From Lepidonotus clava (taxonomy: Eukaryota > Annelida > Polychaeta > Phyllodocida > Polynoidae), in assembly GCA_936440205.1 (NCBI GenBank), contig OW387145.1:12895396-12959395 (forward strand): a stretch of 64,000 bases of DNA, given 5' to 3'. Both the position numbers and the translations under genes were made by a program. The notes under the pieces were generated by a model. That model saw only the letters and a list, made by a program, of their open reading frames with translations, made no database searches and was not told the origin of the DNA. The first letter of the stretch is position 1, and every line of letters starts with the position of its first letter. This document shows, piece by piece, positions 47,346 through 56,979 of this stretch.

Positions 47346-47689
47346 AATTATCGACATTCTGCTTAATATCCTGTTGTCTTCCCCAATGCCGCCTTCCTGT
47401 TATCCTTTTTCCTTCATGTGACAACAATTGCAGAATACAGAGAATCAATGACAAGGAACAAGTTAACTTAATCTAAATTCCTTGATAACTCAAATCTCTA
47501 TAACGATCCTCCATGGAAGATGACACATTTAAATTGAAGTCCTATGTCTTTTCCCTGTTGCATGTTGACTGTTCCAGATACATGATCATGAGTTATATGT
47601 AAAATTCTTTTTAAGTTAGAATCCTTAATGTTACCAAGGAAAAGACATTTATTAAAAGTAATGCATGGACAGAAAAATGAGCAGCTAAA

Positions 47690-48090
47690 TGTTGAGTGGC
47701 CAAAACATTAAAAAAACATGCGTAGTACCCAAAACGTAAAATAATAAAGTGTAAATTCACAAAGTTGCCTTGGTTACAGAAAAGTCACTAGATGAGAGGG
47801 TTAAAAGAGTGGGATAACCTGCCGATATATAATTATATTCAATTGGCGGAAAACAGCATTATATCTAGAGGGTTAATCAAATGTAGTGTATTTGAATAAT
47901 CAGGAATACCTGTTGTATTATATAATATTGTAAAAAGGTTATCCTTATGGATTTTTCTAATTTTATAGAATGATTATACATCATGATAGTTCATGTAAAA
48001 TATAGTCTCTGTTTTGAGAGAGTCAAATGGAAGAACTTGTACATCACAGGTTTTATATTTGATTAAAAAAAAATATTAAAAAAAGAAACG
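47690..48090 (+). mobile_element. 3' tail of a LINE (5'-truncated)
   Basis: A short frame around 47,795-47,900 (LKEWDNLPIYNYIQLAENS) is the W-x-N-L-P C-terminal signature of non-LTR ORF2 proteins. It is followed by a 3' UTR and an A-rich end near 48,070-48,088. Upstream of it the frame is interrupted. Confidence 0.5.
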
Positions 48091-48832
48091 AATAGCATTC
48101 AAGACGTTTTCTGAAATTGCACACGCAAGTGCCGTGCCCGTGGCCGGGGAAGAGTGTGTAGCATTCAGAGGGTGTCTAATAGTATATACTAAATAGAACC
48201 CCTAAGATTTGTTTAAAAGCCTATGTCTTGGAATATTAAACATGGGAATTATGGCACATGTTACACATAATCGGTAAATTGTGTTGAATAGAACGTGAGT
48301 TTCGCCACTCCATGGTTTTGATTATTGATATAGCTTAAATGAACCTTAGGTTGACGTATTGATACACTATAATGACTAACTGCAATACCTTCATGAATAC
48401 ATGTAGATGATTATGGAGGTGGTTACATACAAATTGTAATTTTTCTATCCTTACTCTCGCAATTACCAATATGTGTAATTTCTGGCCCTAGGAAATCGCA
48501 GAGTTAAGTAAAACTTTCTGGAGAATTTGATGACAATGCTGAAATGAGAAAACACCAAAACTAAAAGCATGACTTGATTAATTCAATGTTTTGTACTGAA
48601 TTAGTTTCGTTGGGCTAACGTTTAAGAAAATTAGGAACGTAATAGTTCCGAAAAGTAATTCTTTTTTTTCACAACCTCAGTATCTCAATGACAACATACA
48701 TACAAGCAATGAAACTACTAATTAAAGTCATCAGAGTAATTAATGTTTTGTTCAAAGGTCAAACTGCATTTAAGCGGGGTTTTTAAAGGATCTGTATAAG
48801 ACCCGAAAAAATTAAGATATTGATCAATGGAA

Positions 48833-48930
48833 TGACGTAAAGGTGAATCCCGGGTGGTTAAAACGATCGTGTACTCCGTGTTTTCGTGAACAATAGAATC
48901 ACCGAACAATGCACTTTGAGAAGTATAAAA
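48833..48930 (+). promoter_or_regulatory. Core promoter of the cytokine-like gene: CRE-like, kB-like and TATA elements
   Basis: TATAAAA lies at 48,924-48,930, placing initiation near 48,955 and giving a short 5' UTR to the ATG at 49,011. A CRE/C/EBP-like TGACGTAA is at 48,833-48,840. A site matching the NF-kB consensus at 9 of 10 positions (GGGATTCACC on the minus strand) is at 48,842-48,851. CRE, C/EBP and kB sites also occur in vertebrate IL-6-type promoters; the resemblance is suggestive only. Confidence 0.5.
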
Positions 48931-49010
48931 GGCAATGAAGATGGCCCATGGCATCCACAACCTCAACTCAAGCAAGGCAAGATCAACTAGGCAGAAAGTT
49001 ACTCAGAAAA

Positions 49011-52000
49011 ATGGGTAAGTAGTTTATTTCATGTATTTCGATTTTTTAATGTAGTAATATTCCAATGGGAAATTATTCTATTTTGGACCCACATGACTTA
49101 AAGGGAGCCAAAACCAATAAAATTGACAAAATTTTCAAAACTCAGATAAGTACAGAAATATGTTAGATGAGTCAAGTTAAGGTCAGTGGTAAAGTATTAG
49201 CTGTGAAAACTAGCTCAAACTGAAGTAGAATGCCACAAGATATGCTAATGTTTACATTTGTTTGTAAACAAACCCTATTTTTGTGGATCCACATTAATTG
49301 ATTTGAGCAAGAAAAAGCTGTTTTTAATGACTTTTTACCATAATTCATGGTTTAGATTTTAACATGGCCCAGAAATAGGCTCAAGGAATGGATTTCCATG
49401 ATTATTTGAGTTTGGAAAATTTCAATGAATTTATTGGTTTTGGCTCCCTTTAATATTTTCCCACTTAGAAGTGGACCAACATAATTATTTTAACGATCTT
49501 TTATTTAGAATGCTAATAGATTAACCTGTTTCCTTTCGAACGTAAATGCATAGTTTATGTATATTGCTTCTGCATATAAAGCAGCGGGGAATTAGGTGTA
49601 AAATCACAGCTAGATAAAATTCAGAAGCCAGCTTTGTCAATACATTATGAAGTTATATCCTCTTCGGTTTGTTTGTTAGTTAAAGTGGTATTTACCAGAA
49701 CGTATGTACTAATTATTCCTTCCTACGCCACGTGTCTTAGATGTTTTTGATGGTTATTCGGCCAGATATTCGCCAGAGATATATTCTCTAGTTCACTCAT
49801 TATAGGCGATTCTACGCTGTAATAAATTGTACAAGTTAACAGGGTTCAACAGCCTATATATAGCGTCTCAGATTAAACCACAAAACTGAATGTCTAGTAG
49901 AGCACCTACAGGTATTCACAAGCTACTTCAGATGGGAAGGAGGTGTTTCACAATGGTCCTAACTCTAAGAAAGTATTTGTACGTATTATTTATATATGTA
50001 ATTATATATTTTGACGTTGACATGGTGATGTTTCATACTGCTGTGATGCTGGAATATTACTACAAATACTGCTCTCGATTCTCCTGATAATTTATCTTTG
50101 ATTTTTACAACCATTGTTCCTTGATAGGGTATATTAGTAAATTCTAACGTCCTTAATTTCCAATGGCATTTAAAACTGTCCCGCACATGTAAAAGCTGTC
50201 CGTTTTTGAGACGATTCAACTTCCTTAATATGAACCATACGTTACTTCAACATTATGTGATGCGTTGGGTTTTCTTAACCTCCCAAATATTCTGAAAACG
50301 TAAATGGGTTCTACAATAGGCCATTCCACGTATACCTGCTTCTCTGAAACGCCATTGTGGGCGCCTGAGGCACGCGCCACTTCTAGCTTTGACTAATTTT
50401 CTATGTTTCTAATGAAACAAAATTCTCTGGAATTTCTCCCAACCACGGATAGCCAGATTCTTGAATTCTACCTGCAGGTTAGCCTAGAAAATGATGCATG
50501 CTGGGTAATATGTCGACAAAACTCAAGGTTTTAGCATAGAAATTTTCATGAATTGTGTAATTATTTGTAGATTACCATTGACTAAAACTATCCACCATTA
50601 TTTTTTAAATCAGTACCAATATACATTTGTATTTCTTAAGTTGTTTGAAAATCAATTTATTATAGATGGATAAATAGCAATTATTTCATTATTTTCTATA
50701 GTATTTCTAGGACTTTTGTCTTTAAATCAGTCCAAATTAGCCTGCAGGTCCTTAAAATTCTGAAATTCAGCTATCCGTGGTAGGGAGAATTAAAACGCCC
50801 ACACAAGTTTCATGGAGACCGTGCCGTTTCCTTTCCAGATCTCTACAGCACTGTTTTCATCCTGACAACCCTGGCCGTCGCCCAGGCGGGGCCCCTCCGC
50901 AGCCACGGCCTGCAGCTAGAGGTCCTCGTCGGTACGGTGGGCAACACGGCCAAGAGCCTCTTTGACCGACATGTGAGTGGAAATCTAGGATGTCAAACTT
51001 TTCTATGCATATATTTTTTTGTTTGCTCTTCTTCAGTGTTATCTGATCTTCCAGACAACTTTTTGTACGTTGATAGCTATATAACATGTGAATAATAACA
51101 GTAGAATGATAAACCTTCTGCCTTTTGACAGAGAGACATTCTTAAAGTGCAGTACTATGTTTATAACCCACGCAATGATGTTCTAGTTGATAGGCATTGG
51201 AATTGGGTAACAATTGTTACATTTCCTATATAATATTTCATTGAATATGACATAACCTGGCATTGCTACCATTTTTTGGCCTTGGAGGTTGAATTATCCT
51301 AGACTTATTCACAAGCACATTTTCAGTATAAAAGTCCCTGAAATTATTTGAGACTCTTTAATAATTCCTCTTACAGTGCTCGGACATCGGGCAAAGTGCC
51401 TGTAACCTCATCATTAACGATGCAGACAGGATGAACAGTTGCCACCTGCCAGCCCTGCAGACCGTTAGCCACCACATGCACAAACATGTAAGTATACACC
51501 TTTTTCACGAACATGCGCAGTCAAAACTGTCACACCTTGGTGATGTATATCCACTTCTCTCTAATGCAATCACCTCTGTGGCTATAGCCCATTTTTTCGG
51601 GAACCTATCTGATTGTATCACAACGTGCGCAGATAAAATAGGTCAACCCTCTTGGCGAATACTGACACAAAACCAGAATGCTATAGGCCTACTCTGAGAA
51701 ATGATTACAGAGGAATCTGAAGTGATTCAGGAGTATGCCCCCCCCCTCATCAAAGAAGAACTTGTTCCCAACTGCTTAAACCAAATAAGCCAAAGGGAAC
51801 CCATATCCCAATCGCTTAGTTAAGGTCTATCTACTAGCAGCTGCAGGGTGCCACACTATTGAAAAAGGTGTATGAGCCTACACTGATTAGATAGTAACTC
51901 GCTGGAGTTACTGTGTACATGGGAGAATCCAGGCCCGAAATCAAAGGGGGTTCTAATTAAACTAAGTGGTTTCCAAGCCAACTAAATTTGGTTCAACCAA

Positions 52001-53762
52001 TTAGTTATTATAATATTTTACTAATATTTGGGGAAATCAAACAGGATTTCCGACACTCATATAATAAGCATGGTACCCCTGGGCTACATGACTGCAGTGT
52101 ACAATCTCTTATAAACACTTACAGCTTAGCTCATCAGATCATGATTGTAACAACAACAAATCCAAATTGAAATTAAATGTGATTATTATTCAGATGCGGA
52201 ATAAAGACAGTTAGCCACTTGTATTTTACTGATCGATTCATGCAACAAACCGTTTTGGAATTCCTAGAACAATCATAGACATTCTTATGTATGTCTCTGC
52301 AACGAGGAAGTACTAGAGTCTTTTCCAGACCTGGCTGTCATGGTTTAGTGGCTTTGTTTGTCTGGGTGTCGCTATGGTGACCACCAAGCAGTGGGGGTTA
52401 ACACCTATTATGTAATGCTGATAAGCACTGATTTCGGGCACCTGATTTGCTAGAAAAAAATGTTTACCGTGCCTGCACATAGATGACACAAATACCAGAA
52501 AAAAGACAAAGATGTGGATTATACACATAAAACATAATTATGCAACTTCCTACATCAAAAGTTAAAGATGGTGTAAAATCAGCAATATTCACAAAGGCTC
52601 AAAGAGAAAATAACTCCAAGCTTGTCTGAGTAACATTTGGTGGCCTATATCCCACGCTAGGTGGCGTGGTCTGAAAAAAACATTTTATTGAATGTTCCCT
52701 AGAGACACCCGGCTTACTTGTCAAGTTTTTTATTTTGTGTATCTTGTCTTATCATTACATCTCAAATGGCGGAGATACTGCTTTTCCACGCCGTTTAGTA
52801 TTTTATGATTACGTTTATGCTAATTTGAACAAAGTTGAATAAGTAAGTTTCGATGTATACATGCACATGAAAACAAGTGCAGTGGCGGGTCTAGGAATTT
52901 GAAAAGTGTGGGGTGGGGGCGCTATTGGAAAAAAAACATCTTCAGTTACTTTTTGGCCGAACTTTAAAAAGAGTTAAAAAATTTCCAAAAAGAGGGGGGG
53001 GGGGGGGCGCGTCCCGCCCTCTAAATCCGCCACTGCTGTGGTAACTGGTACAGTTGTAATCATGTTTTATTATGTCCTTATTCAAACCTTTACATCCAAG
53101 TCATTTGGTAACTTTGTTCAAAAATATTTATTTCTTATATCAAAACTGTATAATCTATACCCCTTAGGAGCAGCTGCGGCGGTTGTACGAGAAGGTGTCT
53201 GCCTACGAGAGGCAGCTCAAGTCGGGGTCCCTGTGCTACAGCCCGGTGTTCCAGACGTGCTGCCACCTGCTGGCCGACCCGGAGAGGTGCGAGTCGACGT
53301 GCAGGCCCGAGGCCCGGGTGTGTAAGAGGCGGGGGGACGAGCTGCTCATCCACACCGAGCCGCTCCTCAACTTCATCAGGCAGCATGTGAGTAGACATTA
53401 AAGACTTTGAAATTCTGGGTTCAAAATTAAAACTCCATAAGCTCACATAGAACTCCCGTAACTACGGAGATTCTTATGAAATCACTCATTCTAGTTATAA
53501 CAAATATAATCACTGCAAAATATTGGCGGATTTTGGAGGAGAGGGGGGGGGGGGTGGTTGTGAGGGATCACGCACCCTCTCCCCTTTTGGCCAAAGTTGG
53601 ATTTTCTTAATGTAGATTTATGGAAACATTATTAGCGCTGCCCCATTGATTCTAGTTCATTATTTTCATTGAACTATTTACACCTTGAAAATCATTATTC
53701 CAAAAGAGAGGAAAGCTAACAATACTAACATGCTTTTGAACGAGTCTGCGGAGTGAAGCCTC

Positions 53763-53806
<44 letters not shown>

Positions 53807-54077
53807 CTTAATCCCAACTCTTTTAGTCTGTGGCCATAGGAATCCATATCCCAAAGCACAGGTTCAGCCTGATTACGCTAGTATGGCGTCACACTAATGA
53901 TACAAGGTCTATAGTGTTTTACATGGTATTTCTCTGATTGTTTACCAGGTGACGGGTACCTCCGACTCTCAGGTGACCTTCCCCACCAACTCGCGGAGTA
54001 GCGATGTCCGGGCCTGTCTGCTGGCCTACCTGCACAGGGTGAACAAACAACTGGACATCTTCATGGACGCCCTCTGA
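49011..54077 (+). CDS. Secreted four-helix cytokine-like protein (IL-6/G-CSF/LIF type), five exons
   Basis: Exons: 49,011-49,014 (ATG plus G), 50,839-50,972, 51,377-51,487, 53,168-53,386 and 53,949-54,077. All introns are GT-AG and the phases are 1,0,0,0, the pattern of the IL-6, G-CSF and GH genes. The product is 198 aa. Residues 1-19 (MDLYSTVFILTTLAVAQAG) are a signal peptide with likely cleavage after AQA. Predicted helices: A in exon 2, B starting in exon 3 and continuing in exon 4, C at the end of exon 4 (LLIHTEPLLNFIRQH, close in pattern to human IL-6 STKVLIQFLQKK), D in exon 5 (ACLLAYLHRVNKQLDIFMDA). Exon 3 is 37 codons and starts with Cys, as the AB-loop exon of IL-6 does. VSAYERQL in helix B fits the Y-x3-L core of the IL-6/G-CSF signature. 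Ten cysteines are present, six in a short B-C insertion. The fold is inferred from gene structure and patterns, not from close identity. Confidence 0.75.
49102..49449. mobile_element. MITE in intron 1 of the cytokine-like gene, flanked by TTAA
   Basis: The inverted ends AGGGAGCCAAAACCAATAAA are perfect over 20 bases and TTAA flanks both sides, the target used by piggyBac-type transposases. There is no coding capacity. The TTAAAGGGA outer end is shared with the foldback at 59,439-59,509. Confidence 0.75.
50434..50789. mobile_element. MITE at the 3' end of intron 1 of the cytokine-like gene
   Basis: The ends TTCTCCCAACCACGGATAGC and GCTATCCGTGGTAGGGAGAA are inverted with one mismatch, and ACCTGCAGG words recur inside in inverted orientation. 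It ends only about 50 bp before the exon 2 acceptor, so it could affect the branch-point region. Confidence 0.7.
52880..53036. repeat. GTGGCGGGTCTAGGAATTT ... AAATCCGCCACTGC repeat in intron 3
   Basis: The ends are inverted and a long G run lies inside. It belongs to the same structural class as the GGATCCGCCCC repeats. Confidence 0.5.
53768..53801. repeat. Microsatellite (TA)n in intron 4
   Basis: A pure TA repeat. Confidence 0.9.
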
Positions 54078-54645
54078 AACCTTCACCCATACACCAACTT
54101 GTCCAAGGGAAATCCAAGCTTATCAATTTTATACCTGCAATAAGCTTGGATTTCTCCTGGACTGTCACCTGAATATTGACCTTGTTTTAGAGTAGTATAT
54201 TTTGCAATGTCCTGTAGATGGTAATTTATACTCATTTCCGTCCAGTAAAAAAACAGTAATAATTTATACCCCTGATACCGCAGGGATCTAGCCAAGATAA
54301 TGATTATGTATAATATATACTTCCTTGCAATATGTGTTGTACATGTTTGAATGGGAATGGCCTAGATGGAGATTATGAAAATATATCTCTTATTTATTTG
54401 ATGTATAGAAATGTTACTATTTATTTCAAATCACAAGTTGGAAAACGGTATGACTGAAATGTTGTTCAGTGAGCTCAAATACTACTAATTTATACCAACG
54501 TGTAGCAGCAAAAGATGGTAAACAGCAAACTAATGTCACTGTGAGATTTTGTATATCTATCGTATATGAGGACCATATTATGAAAGAAAAGTGTTCTAAG
54601 CATTCATATATTTATATGGTAATAAAAGCAATTTATCTAAACATA
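54078..54645 (+). promoter_or_regulatory. 3' UTR with AU-rich elements and poly(A) signal
   Basis: The nonamer TTATTTATT, the core of the AU-rich elements that destabilise cytokine mRNAs, is at 54,390-54,398, and ATTTATTT is at 54,419-54,426. AATAAA at 54,621-54,626 is the first clear poly(A) signal. The AAATCCAAGCTTAT and ATAAGCTTGGATTT phrases near 54,110-54,153 form an inverted pair. Confidence 0.55.
54403..54474 (+). repeat. 72-bp direct repeat, copy 1 (copy 2 at 56,471-56,542)
   Basis: The copies match at 69 of 72 positions, in the same orientation and 2,068 bp apart. Copy 1 lies in the 3' UTR of the cytokine-like gene and includes one AU-rich word. Confidence 0.85.
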
Positions 54646-55330
54646 TATGCAAGATGTGTGTTTTACCTTCTTTCCATGACGATAACATAAGCATAAATTG
54701 CAACTGCTTATTATTCATCTCTGAACAAGGATTATACGATTAGTTTAATCTTTTCAGACCCCGCTGATTGTGAACATGAATTTCCCTAGATTTCCTTGGA
54801 TTTCCCGAGGAATTCCTAAATTTCTTGTAAATGAGGAATTTCACATATTGATCTACCCCCATCAGTAAAAGATCCTAATGTTCTGTTTCGATGCATTAAT
54901 GCGGGAATTGAAATTTTATATGATACATTTGCCACTTTTGTATGTTGAATACTCTTTAGAGTGTCCCATATTGAGAAAATGTGACTAATTTATTATCAAA
55001 GATTGGTCATTTTTCAGGCTGGCTATAAGTAGATCAGGGCAGTTATGGTCAGATGAGAGTGGAAGACTATGCATGGTAAACAGAAGCTATTTAACCGAAG
55101 CTATTGGTAGAACCTCAAGTTGGTTCTACAAGGAAATTATCAAGATTATTCCCAATTCAGTTGGTGGCGACTAAGCATCACAAGAGGCACTGGTTCTCAA
55201 AACCAAAGGTGGTGAGGTGCTCTCGATATTTTACCAACATGTTGGGGTCATGACCTCCTCAGGAGCAGAGTATCGGGGTAAACTGCCATCGTTGTTGATA
55301 TACATAAATTATATATATATATATATATAT

Positions 55331-55367
<37 letters not shown>

Positions 55368-56160
55368 AATGTTCACTTTATTTGATAAAATCCCAAATAT
55401 ATCTCTCACAAATATTCAACATAAACTGTCCCTTTTAAGACTGAGAGAAATGTTTTCAAATAAAATTAAATGTATCTGTGAATATCCTTCGTTCTTTTTT
55501 ATTATTATTATCAATTAACCACTTTCACATACATGTGCTCTTCCAAGTAGGTGTAAAACAATCAATATCCAAATGGAATATAACTTATGTACATAATTGC
55601 AGTATAAAATAGAATGATTGTCAATTAATCTAATACAATTCATGAATATAACTTAACAGCTAGATTGTAGAATGGTTGCAATAATAAACATAAGCAGGCT
55701 GGTATACAAATAACCCAAAATAGGTATTTGTGCAATTGACATCAGTGGCTTTCCCGCATTCAGTACAGCCAAAGCAACATGTTATTTCAACTCGAGAAGC
55801 GTTTTATTGACTCTTATGCTGAGATTCTAGTTGCAACATACACATGCAGGAGAGGAATGCCATCCAACTATTAGGCAATTTAACTTTCAAACTTGTTTAT
55901 CAGTAAAAGTGCTCAATGCTAGGTCAAAAGCAACCCTTTCAGAATCCCACAATAGTCTCTGTGGAAAAAACGCCATCTTTGCTTAGAACTGATATAAAAC
56001 AAAATGGACGAAATAAGTCCTATTAGCCTTCCTCTCCTCATGGCATTTCAGAAGGTTGCAATCTTTAACTCAAGAGGGGCGGGGAACACTCCGGGCTCAC
56101 ACTATTCCTGATTTAATCAAAGTGTTCCTTACTCTCCTTTTCTTTACATCCCCTGTCAGG
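54646..56160. other. Gene-free stretch with a (TA)n tract
   Basis: A TA microsatellite with ATACATATATAC interruptions covers 55,309-55,370. No gene was seen. Confidence 0.4.
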
Positions 56161-56171
56161 GAGTGTCAAAA

Positions 56172-56320
56172 CACTCAGGGGCGGATACAGGATTTCGGAA
56201 AGGGGAGGGGGGATGTAAGGTATACATTTGTGCATGTATGCGGGACATTTTTTTTTCTCTTTGGAAAGTTTACGTCCTCACCAACAGGGGGGAGGGTCAG
56301 GACCCACAGGAACACCAAAT
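56172..56320. repeat. Copy of the GGGGCGGATACAGGATTT repeat family
   Basis: CAGGGGCGGATACAGGATTT opens it, matching the 35.6 kb copy. The distal end is decayed. Confidence 0.5.
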
Positions 56321-56327
56321 AGGTATC

Positions 56328-56443
56328 ATTGTTATGACACTAAGTCTCAAATGACACTAAGTCTCAAAATTTTGAGACTTAGTGTCTTGTGTATGACACT
56401 AAGTCTCAAAACACAGGTTTTTGAGACTTAGTGTCATAACAAT
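56328..56443. repeat. Nested inverted repeats built on TGACACTAAGTCTCAAA
   Basis: The outer arms ATTGTTATGACACTAAGTCT(CAAA) at 56,328-56,351 and their exact reverse complement at 56,420-56,443 are perfect over 24 bases. Between them the 17-mer core occurs three more times, in alternating orientation. The whole could form one long or two short hairpins. Confidence 0.85.
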
Positions 56444-56979
56444 CATGGTACTGTCATCAGCTGATGGGACGTATGGAAATGTTACTATTTATTTCAAATC
56501 ACAAGTTGGAAAAAGGTATGACTGAAATGTTGCTCAGTGAGCAGGGGAGGGAGCTGCCCACAGGCCGGGTAAGGACACACTGATGTGGTAAGGGTAGGCT
56601 GGTAAAGGCATAGAACTATACGCTAAAGGGAATGCCGACTCCCGACGCCACCTAGCGGATTACGTCATAATCTCTCATCTACTGCAGCGCCACCACCGGT
56701 TTAGAGACGGAACTAATGACGTAGCAGACGACGAAACACAACAAAGTCATTGTTTACGTTGTTTTCATGAAAGCCATGGTCCTATTTGTGAAAAAAAACG
56801 CTTTTTAAGGGAAGAAATGCAAGGATGATAATAACTGACAACAATGGGAACAGGAATAACGTTTTTTATAAGGGCACTTTACATGAAAGCCTTTTTGCCT
56901 CAAATGAAACCTGGCGATGTTGCTAAACTTTAAAACACCGTATCAATCAAAGGCAGGCTTCTAGGCCTAGCAGTTTACG

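Noticed and set aside
49011-54077. Growth hormone/prolactin or leptin as the identity of the cytokine-like gene
   Set aside because: The GH gene has the same 1-0-0-0 phases, but the short Cys-starting exon 3, the helix B pattern and the last-exon length fit IL-6/G-CSF/LIF better. It remains a fallback.
55234-55268. Second hammerhead-like motif (CTGAGGA with a GGTC/GACC stem)
   Set aside because: The GAAA core box is absent, so it is at best a decayed relative of the 5.5 kb motif.
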